A stretch of 64,000 nt of DNA, taken from NCBI GenBank assembly GCA_000827325.1, contig KN832892.1, forward strand, positions 62,001 through 126,000, read 5' to 3'. The notes under the pieces were generated by a model. That model was given only the letters and a program-made list of their open reading frames with translations. It had not been told where the DNA came from and made no database searches. Source of the stretch: Oidiodendron maius Zn. Lineage: Eukaryota; Ascomycota; Leotiomycetes; Myxotrichaceae. Position 1 is the first letter of the stretch, and each line of letters opens with the position of its first letter. Positions 1 to 11,610 of the stretch are shown piece by piece. A program made the position numbers and the translations under genes.

Positions 1-693
1 ACTAGCCTGCTCGGAATGCCACTCAGCCATCAAGGTATACTTTTGTATTAACCGTCTAGAGTGGAGATAGGATTCGGTGCGATACCCTCAAGAAAAGCCG
101 GGCATCTACTTATCGGAAAAGGGCGCTGGCCACGCGTTGTGAGTGCGAAGAGGGGGTTCGGTCCGATGCGCTGAAGAAATCTTCTCCGCAAAGGTTGCGT
201 CCGTCTATGCCAGAACGGGCATAACTTACCCCATACCCCAGCCGCCCCACGAAATTTCACGGCACCAATGAAGGACATTGACAGGTGAGAAGACATTTTC
301 CGGCGCGAAAGGTTTCAGGTAATCACTTTGATCGGATTTCTTGTTATGGAGTTATTTGCTACAGGTGTGGCAAATTACATCCATCGGCTTATTAGTCTCC
401 GAGCAAGGAGAGCCAGCTCCCTATCCAGATTATGGTGAGACCACTGTAGGGGTCGTAATTGGGTTCTGGAGCGGGAGACGTTGATATTTGTCACAAACAG
501 GACGTGATGTTTAAGACGGTTATAAATTAATTCTACGTAGAGACATTTTTTGAAGATTGAAATTATTCAATGCAAGTCCAAGATTCCGGTGATTTGTAAT
601 TAGCACTATCAGTGCAGAAGTTCCTTAACGGATACTTGCAATGATTCCTAGTGAAACTCACTCCCTGAGAACGATCATCCTATAATGTCTGCA
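1..693. other. Intergenic, no gene seen
   Basis: No ORF here looks like a known protein. Two imperfect copies of a roughly 27 bp segment (near 70-97 and 151-178, both around GGxTTCGGTxCGAT) sit about 80 bp apart. This is the 3' flank of the tannase-like gene, and a possible frame-shifted tail of that gene may run into it near 665-693. Confidence 0.4.
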
Positions 694-2427
694 TCAGCCA
701 GATATCGCTATCACCCGTTTCAGGCTTATATTTACGTATTTCGTCCCTGTGACTGTAACTGGGCCGTTCCCGTTTTCCACCCAGTCAACCATACGCAGCA
801 ATACATTGTTCTGAGGGTCCAACGTTGAAACTTCTGCGGCTGTTTGACCAATAGCATGTGCACCTACACCCCCATTGCAATGGCCTAACTCAAAATCAAC
901 GAAAGGAAGAGAAGGAGCGGACAAAGATACTCACCCATTCCAGAAATTCTAAAGAAGCGGTAGAATTCGTCAAGGTCGGAATATGGGAGACCCATAGTCC
1001 GAGAGACATGATTGTAGTATCGAGGACTATTATCAGAGGAGATAATGAAATCTGCTTGCCCATGATATGTAACTATCACTTGAGTCAGCGATCATTCTCA
1101 GGTCGAGGCAGTTGAAACTCACGTAATTTCCCTCCGGTAGCTCGGAAGGCGGAAAGATCTCCATTCCAGGTCTGGATATTGAAAGGGTTTTGGTCAGCGG
1201 CCGCTTTCGCATCAAGTCTATTGAAAGTTGCAGCATTCCAACTTGGATCGTCTGTGAGAGGATCAGCAATTGAGGGTAGGAGATTATCTGAAAGCAACGT
1301 ACTGTAAACCACGTAGCGAAACCAGTCAACGGAATAAGGGAACGGCCCGGTGGTGTAATAGACATATTCGGCAGTTAATTCAGATCCAGGCTGCATGCGT
1401 GGATAGATTATCTTTCCGTCTACGCCATAGAAGTCAGTGAAAGCCTCTCTCACTGCACCGACCTGGGCACTCGTAAGACAGGCAGTGAAATTCGTGGTTC
1501 CAGGTGGGCATTGAAGCGTTTCTGGACGGAACTGGCACATCTGAGGGTCTTCGATGATACCATCTAGTACGCCATCCATGCCGTCACATTGATTCAAGAT
1601 TTCTTGATGAATCAAAGCCCACAGCCCGCCAGCTGGAACATAGGTCGAGTCGTTTGAGTTGCCAAATATCGTGTAAAAAGTAGCACTCCACGATGTCAAA
1701 TGTGTAAAGTCGATTGCCTGCAATTTAATTAGCTGAATGCTAGTCCAAAAGCTCCACTAGACTCATAGCTCACCGGAGCTCCAGCTACAACACCATCAAA
1801 GTCATTGGGATAGCTTTGCACGGCTTTAAACCCCTGTCGACCCCCGGTACTGCACCCCAGGTAGTAAGACTTCTTATGAGCAGTTCCGTAATACTGCTTG
1901 GTGATTTCTTTCCCCACAACAACTCCGGTATGGAGACTTCTGTCCGCGAAGTCGTGGACAACCTCGAGATTATTGTAAAATGCATGCCCTGACGTGCCAT
2001 TATGTCCATTATTTGCTCCAACAGTGGCGAAACCCAACCCTACGGTGTATGCCAGATCCGGATATTGTATACAGCCACCAATACCTCCATTTCCAGTGCT
2101 CAGAAATCGACCGGTCCAGTTTGTAGGCAACCAAGTTTCGAGCGTAATCCCGGATCTGTTACTCGTTGAAACATACATTGCCACGCGGCAAATATCCTTG
2201 GGAATAACCTGGCTTATATATCCGCATGATGAAAGATTGTAATTTTGAGTCAGGCTAATGTTCGTGCCCGCGGGTAGGTATTGGGCCAAATTGACTCGTA
2301 CGTTTTCAATAGCTAGTGACGCTCCAAGTTTTGTGCACGCTGCCACTGGATCAGTGACGATGTGTTGCGCAACCGTCAAGGTAGTCAAGCCATGGAGAAA
2401 AATGAGATATTGAGAGAAGAATTTCAT
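694..2427 (-). CDS. Tannase/feruloyl esterase family secreted hydrolase
   Basis: Likely a secreted esterase that cleaves gallate or hydroxycinnamate esters of plant polymers. Four exons by splice phase: 2427-1774, 1717-1123, 1078-935 and 884-694, about 527 aa, the usual family length. The first 20 or so residues form a signal peptide. The family CS-D-HC arrangement is visible: GCSTGGRQG holds the nucleophile serine, VTYHGQAD the aspartate, and GMGHCNGG the histidine plus its partner cysteine, assembled across intron 3. Several N-glycosylation sequons fit secretion. The extreme C-terminus is odd. After GTKYVN the reading frame ends quickly, while the +1 frame gives RYLADADIIG, resembling the usual C-terminal CRYP segment, so a late frameshift is possible. 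Family assignment is firm; substrate is not. Confidence 0.85.
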
Positions 2428-2484
2428 CTTGAAGGCTCGACACTACTGGTTAGCACAGATCCATTTTCAAGATGGAAGATTTGG

Positions 2485-2505
2485 TATATATATATATATA
2501 TATAT
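2485..2505. repeat. (TA)n microsatellite
   Basis: About 10 TA units lie 58-78 bp upstream of the tannase-like start codon on the minus strand, a position where they could double as its TATA region. Confidence 0.8.
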
Positions 2506-3680
2506 GTCCAACTGAAGCAAAATCCTCGTGATTGAGTTAACCCTTTTACATTGCCCCGCACTTTGACCTGTCGGTCCCATTCCACTAATTTTCCGCTGTC
2601 AGTCCGAGAAATTGGACCATGTCGTTTTAGGCTATCGGACCGGCTCTGGCCTAGTCTCTTTACCAGCAATCGCAACCGAACCATGCTTAAAGTTTTCGAG
2701 AGACGGAAAATGGTTTCCCCCGCAGTTCTAAATGTTTCAATGCAATTAGAGAGCTGGAATCAGAAGGCTGACTACCAGGGTCTAAACCTTCTCGCATCTT
2801 CCCGTTGGGAGTAGGTGGGAAATCCCTCTTCATGTCAATCAAAGTAGATTTCCACCCACGCCCCAACCGCCACACAAAAAGTTAGCTAAGCTCACCGAGC
2901 AGACTTTCAGATCGTTCATAAGTATTATCCATATCTACGCATCGTTAGAGAGCCTCCTCTATAGCTCAAGACCGAGAAAGACCAGGCTAAAGGTTGCACA
3001 GTCCCATTTGCTCCGTTCTCAGAAGGAGAAGGCAAGTAACATATGGTACCTAGTCTTACCCCGCAACATTAAAGTTCGTCTTTCAACCTTATTCCTGCCT
3101 TGCTTAAACTATCGTTCTGCTTGTATGGCGCCTCGGCCGCCAAATCCTAAGATGACTAGCTCGATTCACGCTAACCATATTAGGTAGAGCCGGACCGAAT
3201 GACTAATGCATGGTAAGGCTCTCCGGCCATAGCCTACCAGGTTTAGCTGATGTGATTGGGCAATCTTGAAGTGATATTGTACTGAAAAGGCAAGGTACAA
3301 ACATGAAATTTCCACTAATTCGGGACAAACCGACCGGAGCTGAGAATATGGTTTCGGAGGAACGAATAGCTTGATTGGTCTAGAGTCATACCGAACCGAT
3401 TGAGGTCCAATGGTTTAACTGCCGCGCGACACTTCCGCGTGTTGGCAAAGCATATTTCATCAAGCTAGATACAGACTAGTAATAATTCACAAGATAGAGA
3501 AAGCGCGGGGTATTAAATTGGGGTCGGTCCGTCAAATCTTTTAAATAAGCAAGCTCCGGTCCTAATGTTTCTAACAACATTCCTACTTCTGATAGCAGCG
3601 CTACCAAGGTCGCTGATTTCTTCGCTCGCAAAACCCACAAACATTCGATCTATTAGGTTTCATTTATCATATCTGATGCC
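2506..3680. other. Intergenic, promoter side of two divergent genes
   Basis: No coding segment recognised. It holds the upstream regions of the minus-strand tannase-like gene and the plus-strand MFS gene. A TATA-like tttaaataag lies near 3539. Confidence 0.5.
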
Positions 3681-5732
3681 ATGGATCAGAATTTGGATGA
3701 GAAAGTAAGTCGATTGTCTTTGGTGACCCAACGCGATCTGGAGCTCGATGCTTACTCCCAGTCTCCACGCAGGCTATTCGGGAGCTGGAGCAGGTCCTCC
3801 ATACCGAACTCTACCCAGGAACAGAGGTTATGGTTGACGTTGGGACTCATCACTTCGTCAAATCCTCAGCTGCAGCTGGGTCCGTCCTGGTCCCTCAACC
3901 TAGCGATGACGAGCACGATCCTCTTGTAAATACATCCTCCTATCACTTTAGCGGAGCTGATCTGGTACTGACACTCTAAGAAGAACTGGAGTCCCATGTG
4001 GAAGGGTCTGGCCATGATGTGCGCTACTATGGTCTCGTTCTCGCAAGGGTTTGGTCCATTGGCATTGGTTAGTATTCTGGATTTTGTCTCCGGGGGTTAT
4101 GTGCTGATTGTCACACAGGCACCTATGTTCGGAGATTATATCGTCGCGTTTGACTCGAATTTGGCCGATGTCGTGCAATTCACTGGTGTCGCAATTTTGG
4201 TGCTCGGATTTAGTAATTTCATTTGGTATACTTGGGGCATCTTGAAGTTGGAACTTTATTAACAATACTAGGGTTCCGATCCAGACCTGCTTTGGACGAC
4301 GACCAGTGCTGATCTTATCAATCTTTATCTGTTTGGTTAGCAGCATCTGGAGAGCAAGGGCGAATTCATACAATAGCTTCATGGGCGCATGTGTGCTTAA
4401 TGGAATCGGAGCTGGCCCGGCAGAAATTTCGCAACCTGTTGTCATAGCGGACGTGATTTTCCTCCATGATCGTGGCAAGTATCAGACTCTATACTTTGCG
4501 TTTTATTTTGGCTCCCTGATGGTATAAAACGTCTATTGTCCCTTCGCTCTTTTACCTATCTAACATCACCAGATTGGTCCTATCGTATCTGGTCCTATGG
4601 CCCAACACCTAGGGTGGCGAAATTTCTGGTGGCTCAACACTGCCCTCCTCGGCTTTGTAGGGCTCTGTTGTATCTTCCTCTTCCCTGAAACCAAATTCCA
4701 ACGACCTTTCGTACCTGCAAACAGCACACTCACACCGCCACCACTGAAGTCGGGATCTGCTGAGTGTGAAGAAGAAATATCTGCTGCAAACGGCGTCCCC
4801 AGCTCAGTGACAGGATCCTCCGAGTCGCAGATAGGATTGCCTGTTAAATCCCAGGAGCTGGAGTCGAATGACGTGGGTAGTGATGCCCTTACTCACATGC
4901 ACACGCACGTAGATCAATGGCTCGGCCGCGGCAAGCCATCAAAGTCACAGTGGAGACTCTGGCAGCCTTATGAGGGAAACTTCCTTACGGAACTCTGGAT
5001 GCCGTGGTATCTTTCGGCTTTCCCTATCGTTGAGTTCTCTGCATTCGTCGTATCCTGGACTGCGTCTTGCTTTTTGACTCTTAACCTAACACAGTCACAA
5101 GCATTTGCTGCTCCCCCGTATAACTTTTCTTCTACTAAAATTGGGTTTTTTAATTTTGCCATCTTAATCGGTGCTTTTATTGGTCTTTTCACAGCTGGTC
5201 CATTGAGCGACGCGGTTGCAGCAAGGTTAACGAAAAGGAATAAGGGCATACGTGAACCTGAAATGCGCTTGTTAGCTATGGTTCCGTATGTTATTATCAT
5301 GGTTATTGGAAATGTGGTTGTTGCTCTTGGTTATGAACATTCTTGGGACTGGAAGGTATGTTATGTTCAAAACTAGCACTTTGGTGAACAGGAGCAGTCG
5401 AAACTTACACTATATAGGTTATCGTTATTATTGGCTATACTTGCGCGGGCATACAGGTCGCAGCCCTACCAGCTATCTCCTCCACGTACTCTGTCGATTC
5501 CTACAAACCTGTCGCAGGATCTATCTTTGTCACTATTACTATCAACAAGAATGTCTGGGGATACGGCTTCTCGAAATTCATTACACCGTGGATCATTAAG
5601 AGTGGCTATATCCCACCTATCATGACGAACATGAGCTTGACTCTTCTATGGTGTCTTACCGGCGTCACATTTTGGTATTATGGAAAGACATTCAGGAAGT
5701 GGACGAAAAACTCGAAAGTCCACAGTATGTAA
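3681..5732 (+). CDS. MFS transporter (DHA1-like drug/solute exporter)
   Basis: Plasma-membrane proton-coupled transporter, substrate unknown. Seven exons fit phase and consensus splice sites: 3681-3704, 3773-3925, 3984-4067, 4119-4225, 4272-4521, 4573-5355 and 5418-5732, giving about 571 aa. The N-terminal tail has the family sequence VLVPQPSDDEHDPLNWS just before TM1. Later motifs include a FGRRP-type loop 2-3 motif, GIGAGPAEI, a long central cytoplasmic loop (around residues 250-330) and RKNKGIREPEMRL in the loop between TM8 and TM9. The first exon codes only 8 residues (MDQNLDEK), so the start depends on the GTAAGT at 3705. The MFS gene at 45791-47478 carries the same N-terminal and RKNKGI motifs and is a paralogue. 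Confidence 0.85.
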
Positions 5733-5881
5733 TGAGAACATTGTACTAGGAAGAATGTTTATTGGACTATAGGAGTTGATGGTGGCAGCAGCTGAGAAAT
5801 ACACGATGTGGAATATGCTCATTTATCACCATCTGATTATGGCCCTTCAGTGACTTTAATGCTCATAGCTAAGTCGGATAT

Positions 5882-6148
5882 TCATGTATAATCGGCCTCT
5901 TCTTCCTCTGACTCCTCCCCAGCATCAGGTTCAGGTTCGGGTTCAGGATCATGTTTAGGCTCACGTTCTGCTTTCTTGATAGACTTCTTGCTCTTGACGC
6001 GCTTAGCAGTAGGCTTCTTGACTACTTATTCACCATCCTCGTCATTCCCCTTGGCGCCTCTCTTGGCACTCTTGGATTTTGTGCCTCTGGTGGTGGCTGG
6101 GGTGCCGTCCTTGTTGATGGGCCAGTCATGAGCCTTGCCTATTACCAT
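5882..6148 (-). pseudogene. Lys-rich, Glu-tailed protein relic with internal stop
   Basis: The minus strand reads from ATG at 6148 through a Lys/Arg-rich stretch (KSKSAKRGAK, then KRVKSKKSIKKAERE) into an acidic tail (DPEPEPEPDAGEESEEEEAD). Only a TAA at 6026-6028 interrupts it, about 40 codons in. A basic-then-acidic low-complexity tail is common in fungal nuclear or nucleolar proteins, but I do not recognise the family. The bias continues on both sides of the stop, which suggests a once-functional C-terminus. No intron can remove the stop without leaving an implausibly short intron. It may be a 3' exon remnant of a longer gene. Confidence 0.4.
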
Positions 6149-6964
6149 CAGTGCGGAGTTAGCAGTATATAGATCAAACTAGAGAGTTGGTGTTTCTGGT
6201 GTTTCTGGGTGGATACACGACGCGATTCATTAGTAATGGCGCAAACTCTTACGAAGGCATAGAGTAACAACAGCAGAAATAATACAAGCCCGGCAATTTT
6301 ATTTAATCACAATACTGACTTGGGTTACGAAGTAAGATTCCGGCATCCAGGCAAAAAGTCCGGACCCTGTAGACGCGGAGTACCTCAGAGGTCCAGCCAA
6401 TGGTCTATAAGATCTTGGTAGGCGTAACCGGGGCCGGACTTACCTCGTTACCGAGTGGGATGTATACGTTTTACACTGAGTAAAGACTTTAAAATATCAC
6501 GGCCGCTGTCGCCACTGTGATAAACCAGGCATAGCACATCTGCCGACTAGCTAACGGCCCATCATGATTTGTAAAGCCAACCTATTCACTTCATTTGTAG
6601 CTACCAAACCCCTTGCTGAGTCTTACCAAATTGGGGAATGCTTACGAATAATCAAGCGCATAACTTCCCATCACAAACTGTGGCATTCAAAGTAGGGAGT
6701 GATGTACATTGTCCGAACGGAATTTTCCAAGTAAATGATTTCAAATCGATCCTCCCATTACTCATTAGAGTAAGCTCCGCCTTAGAGCGGGAAATATACA
6801 ATTGTTCAGGGGTTTTTACCATCATGCAACCCAACCATCTGAGACATATATGTACAACATATACAACCGCTTTCCTACCATTTCATAGATCCATCAATCA
6901 GGCACACGTTTGAGATCCTCCGCAATATTCATCACAATATCATCCTCTGACTCTTGCTGCAATC
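6149..6964. other. Intergenic, nothing recognised
   Basis: No supported gene. Short ORFs on both strands show no family features. It includes the promoter side of the beta-propeller relic that starts at 6965. Confidence 0.4.
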
Positions 6965-7818
6965 ATGAAGGCCATTGCTTGTTACTTAGGGCAGATGCTT
7001 GTCTTTGCCTGGGCTTCTTCTCTCTGCCTGGCGGGGTCGACCCCATCTATTTCGACGATCTTCCAGCTGGGTACCGCCGGGTCCTGGTTTGAAAGCCTTG
7101 CCATTCAATCAAACGGCACCATTCTAGCCACGAGGCTCGACGCTGCCGAGCTATGGAGCATTGACCCGTTCACTCGGGCAGGCTCGATGATCTCCGAGGT
7201 CCCTCTCTAAAATGGAGGGTCGCGGCACGGGTCCCCGATGCAGTTTTATTTAACGGTCTCACGAAATGGAATAATACGTCCGTTCTCGTAGCGGATTCTG
7301 CCAAGGGGGTCATATGGAAGGTCGACATTGAGACGGGAGCATCTTCCATCGCTCTCTCCGACCCGACAATGACCATCCCCACAAACGCGTCTATTCAGGT
7401 CGGCGTCAATGGTGTCAAAGTGTCAGATGGCTTCGTGTACTACACGAGCACCGCCCGTCAAATTTTCTGTCGCGTTCCCGTTGACAGCTCCGCCGCTCCC
7501 ACAGGTCCCGTTGAGGTTGTCGCCAGCGGCTTCCCACAGGACGACTTTGTTATCTTCCCAGACGGCACAGCATATGTGGCAACCAATGCCCTGAATACAA
7601 TAGTTAAGGTGACGGCCGACGGAACGGTGTCACTGGTAGCGGGAAGCCTTGGCTCACTTCCACTTGCTTCTGACACGGACTGTCAGTTCGGCCGCACCGC
7701 AAGGGACTCGAACGTCCTGTATGTTACCACCGCAGGCGGTACATCGGACCCAGTGAACGGGACTTTGGTGGTGCCTGCTGCCGTTATGGCTGTGGAATTG
7801 GCGGGTTGTGAAAGTTAA
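6965..7818 (+). pseudogene. Secreted six-bladed beta-propeller (SMP-30-like) relic
   Basis: The N-terminal part starts at 6965 with a signal peptide (cleavage after about residue 24). It continues into FQLGTAGSWFESLAIQSNG, typical of fungal secreted SMP-30/NHL-like propeller proteins, and stops at TAA near 7208. In another frame from about 7220 the protein resumes as VPDAVLFNGLTKWNNTSVLV, ADSAKGVIWKVDIETGASS and on to a natural C-terminus at 7818. The frames differ by one register, and the segment normally lying between these two blocks is missing, so a deletion of several tens of codons plus frameshift is likely. No splice pair rescues it. Family function is poorly known; some relatives lie in secondary-metabolite clusters. 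Confidence 0.6.
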
Positions 7819-10029
7819 TTGACAGGGAAGGCATTCCTGCCTGGGGTCGGAACCATGTGGGCCTGGAGATGCAATTCAAAAAGACAAAAGCACGCTTTTT
7901 ACGACATCTATCTAAAGATAAAGAGTAGTAAAGGGGTATTTTCATTTAGATTGCCACCCTTCTTTCTGCCAGGAATAGATGTCCATCAACACTACCACAT
8001 TTCCCTTTCCTTTCACCCTGGTTCAATTTTAATACATTAGTTAGCATATTTTCTAGTTGCATACATGCTTTTTGCATGTGATGTTGATATACTTGAAATA
8101 GAGGTTTATACTTTCATAAAGGGGCAGGCTACTTTGAATACGAGTTCAGCATTTCACTTTTTATGTCACACGACTAACCCATCTCCAGGAGTTTCTGTGG
8201 AGAGTTCCCATGACTTGCAGGGCAAGAGTTTGTACAGAATTTCAGGGAACATGATCCAGTAGCATTGTTCATAATACTCCACTGAGCAGTTTTGCTTAAA
8301 TATGTCGACAATTTGGATTGGTGGGATGGGCTATTCGGTTTAATTTTGGTGTACGAGACTTCAGATGTTCTGAACCGCTGTGGACAAGTTCTCGCTAATG
8401 CACACTTCTATGCCCGACAAAATTCGCAACTGAGCCCACTCAGCACCATGGTCTGAGGGTGTGGTGTCGATGAATGAGATATGCGTAGTGAAATGAGCAG
8501 AGGCGCATAGACAAGGTGCCGCTGTGGCGACATTGTAAATCTGAATGCTATCCATGATAGTCAGAACTGCGAAGAGATCACCCAGCTAAACACGTTCTCT
8601 GATCCGTAAATCTTGTCTATCACCTATCTTATCCCCATTCTGTAGGCTGTAGCCCGTAGATAACGAAGACTTCTCTTTTGCATCCAATAAACCTCCACAC
8701 AAGTTGAGTCGATGCAAGTAAATCATCCCATAAACGGCCGAAATAGCTAACCACCCAAACGCTGGAACCGCATGCAGTGGTAGAGGGATTGTGCTGGATT
8801 GAAAATAGGCCAGAGCAGAGGTGTTTGATGGACAGTTGAAACTGCACACAAGTTCCAACCGCCGCGTTATTGAGCGATCCGAAAACATGTGCCGAGTCAT
8901 GGAGCACGCAATGTCGAAAATCCCGGTGCAGGAATCCCCGGGGCCTCGACTTCCCACTTCGACCAGCTGTTTCCTCGCGGAACAGCAAAGCAAAGACGCT
9001 CGAGGCCCAACCGTTCAACCTGCCAACCGATCCTCCCATTCTCGCCCACGCCACCGACCCGTGGTCTCACAGCTGTTGTGTCGCTCATTCTCGCACAACA
9101 CGTCGAAATCGCTCGATGGGTTTGACTTTTCTTAGCTCTGGGAATACAGTCCCAGGTTCCCAGCCTGCACCACTGGGAGGTGTCGTTGCAGGCCGCTTAG
9201 ACCGTATGGGGATCAGGGCGACTAATATCCCGACCAACGCACGTGACTGTAGCTGTCGCGTTGTTGGATAATACGTGTATTGAGTGGTTCAGTTAGGAAT
9301 TCTCCTCCCCTCCTGCTACTGTGGGTATAGACCCTGCTTATAAGCTATGCCACATTAAAAATATGGCTGTCTAGAACACCCTATTATGCAACACACGTTG
9401 GGGACCCACCGATCTTCCGGAGAGCTTATCTAAGCCAGTATGTATGAATTGTAACCAGCGTTGTAATTTTCTATGCTAGCTGGGTCATTGCCCACCATAT
9501 ATAATCGACGAAATACATTGAAATGAGTGTATAAATAATTCAAACAAGGGAATGAAAGGTCTTGACTGGAGGTTCAGGTTAATGCGCAGGTTATAGTCGG
9601 ATCAAGGTGAAACTCAGTTATATTGACTATAGGCTTTCAGCATAGCAGAATGCCGAAAGCAGTAGGTAAAGAGAGTGATACAGAGACAACTAATTAAGCA
9701 CAGCTACACTGAAGTAAAGGCCCCTTTATATGGACCTATTCAACCTCTTATTAACTTACATGAATCCTCTGAATCCTGAAGGATGTGTCATGCGTGATTG
9801 AGGCCCTGATCAATAAAAGGACTGAGGCTGTATATCCTTTAGGAGTTGGTGTATTTAGCTGGGAAACCTGTACGTACGTAGTTTCGGTACATATTCGGAT
9901 TCTGGCATGTGAGCTACATACTCAATCCAGTTCATTCGGTGATTACTCTTGCTGCCATCACTGAGACTTAAATTCAATTTGGCACTCGTGTTCCTATGAA
10001 GTGAGTACGCGCACCAATCAAATACATGC
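7819..10029. other. 2.2 kb without a recognised gene
   Basis: Several overlapping ORFs occur at 8361-9270 on both strands. None shows a family motif or a convincing exon structure; one minus-strand frame (8586-8800) encodes a hydrophobic stretch that could be a membrane-protein relic. The 3' part holds the repeat copy at about 9560-9740. The strand preceding the P450 stop codon at 10030 is simply its 3' flank. Confidence 0.35.
9560..9740. repeat. Dispersed repeat copy A (LTR-like)
   Basis: Shares atCAAGGTGAAACTCAGt and then GTGATxCAGAGACAACTAA, with similar flanks, with a second copy at about 34380-34500. Order and orientation match but spacing differs: copy A has about 50 bp extra between the blocks. 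This fits an old interspersed element, perhaps a solo LTR, though no termini could be fixed. Confidence 0.45.
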
Positions 10030-11610
10030 TTAGCGGGAACATACTCGCATGCCACTGCAGCCCTCGTCGTAGAATACTTCAAAACGGCTTGTAATGCCAG
10101 GGGAGACAACGTCAAAACCCTCTCTGGGCTCAGTTGTATAATTGCGATAGAGTGCCGCCAGAAGTGTGCTCATTTCTGCCATGGCAATGCTGCAAAGGTA
10201 AGTAACCGCCCATAATATTGCTCACTGGAGGGTTTCTTACTGCATCCCGATGCACATCCTTCCACCGCTGGAGAAAGCCCAGAAAAACTTCTTCATTTGC
10301 GCGAGGTCCTGAGAGGGATCGAGCCAACGGTCTGGATTAAATTTTAGAGGATCCTTGAACACCTTTGGGTTTCGGTGCAGGGTATATGGTGAGATTGAAA
10401 CAACAGTACGGGCCGGGATTAGATAACCGTCAACGGTAGTTGCTTTGGATAGCGATCTTGGTTCAGATGCTGGTAGCGGCGCGAAGAGCCTGAGCGTTTC
10501 TTTGATAACTGCATCCACGTAAGGCAATTTGTCGGCTGCTTCTGCGCGTGGAATTCCACCGGCGTTAAGTTCGTCTTCGGATAGAGTCCGGACTTCGTCG
10601 ATAAGTTTCTGTTGAAACCTTCTGTGCTCAGGGCGAGAAAGAGACCAAATTGCAAACATCAGAGTATCGCTTGTAGTATCAATACCGCCGTCAAGTTGAT
10701 CTGCACATTCAGACGCAATATCAAGATCGTCCAAACCGCCATCTTTCTCGCTGCGATGGTGTTTCCATAGTTTTGAGATAAGAGACGACTGTTGCGCCTT
10801 CTCACCAGCCGAGGCATGAGAAAACCCCTGGCAAGCTTTCATTGCGTGGAGCTTGATGCTAGTGTATGGAATTGGCTTCTGCATTGGATAGAACTGGCGA
10901 GCAATGCAACCCATAATTCCTGTCCTCGAGTAAAGCCAGACTATGAATTTGGGGCTATGGACCGTAAACCAGGTAAGTTTGCGGCTACCGGTGTTGATGA
11001 TGTCGCGAAGAAGAGCACGGTCCTTCTCCACGCCGTCTAGACATGCCGTCTTCCCAAAATCGCCATAGATGAACTCCGTGATATTGTCCAAAGAAAAATA
11101 ATGCAGGGTGGGGAATATATCGTGGGCTCGACCCTCTCTTTCCAGAAGTTGCATATACTTTCCGACCTTTGTTTCGATCATGTGCGCGTTCTCCCCCCTT
11201 AATATCGTAGACTTGGCATAGGCATTTGCGAAGAGCTTCTTCCGTTCAGCATGCTGTTCCACTGTATTAAACGAGAACATGTTCATGCGCCCGTATGTCG
11301 AAAACATATGGTAGAAGCTGGTCCTTTCGAAGCCGCTCCCGGCCCCATATATTGCACGCATCGCGGAAAGACTGTTGAAGGCCACTTCATTCGGGCCCAC
11401 GCGAACCACTGGACCGTATTGTCCGTGAAGCGCATGTATCTTGCGGGTGCGAGTGCCTTTGTAGTCCTCGTATGCAAGTCTCCATTTAGTCAAGGCAAAA
11501 GACTTTGGAACTGGGATTCGCGCTAATGGGTTGGAGAACAGAGACCAACAGATACAATACACCAAGAAAGCTACACCGAGTGTAGCGATCGCAGCGATGA
11601 TGACAGGCAT
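10030..11610 (-). CDS. Cytochrome P450 monooxygenase, membrane anchored
   Basis: Haem-thiolate monooxygenase, about 509 aa, two exons (11610-10241 and 10189-10030). It has an N-terminal membrane anchor (residues 1-25), an I-helix oxygen-binding motif GGIDTTSDT, the K-helix motif KETLRL (ExxR), and the PERF-region sequence FNPDRW. The haem loop is FSSGGRMCIG (residues 446-455, Cys453 as thiolate ligand). The second exon continues HIAMAEM, as expected directly after the Cys-loop, which confirms the intron. The sequence resembles the broad fungal group often labelled benzoate 4-monooxygenase-like, but the substrate cannot be told. No biosynthetic core enzyme is adjacent, so it is either an orphan detoxification P450 or part of a lost cluster. 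Confidence 0.9.

Noticed and set aside
8586-9054. Overlapping minus-strand ORFs of 135-141 codons
   Set aside because: No motif, no consistent exon structure, and several other frames are open across the same bases.
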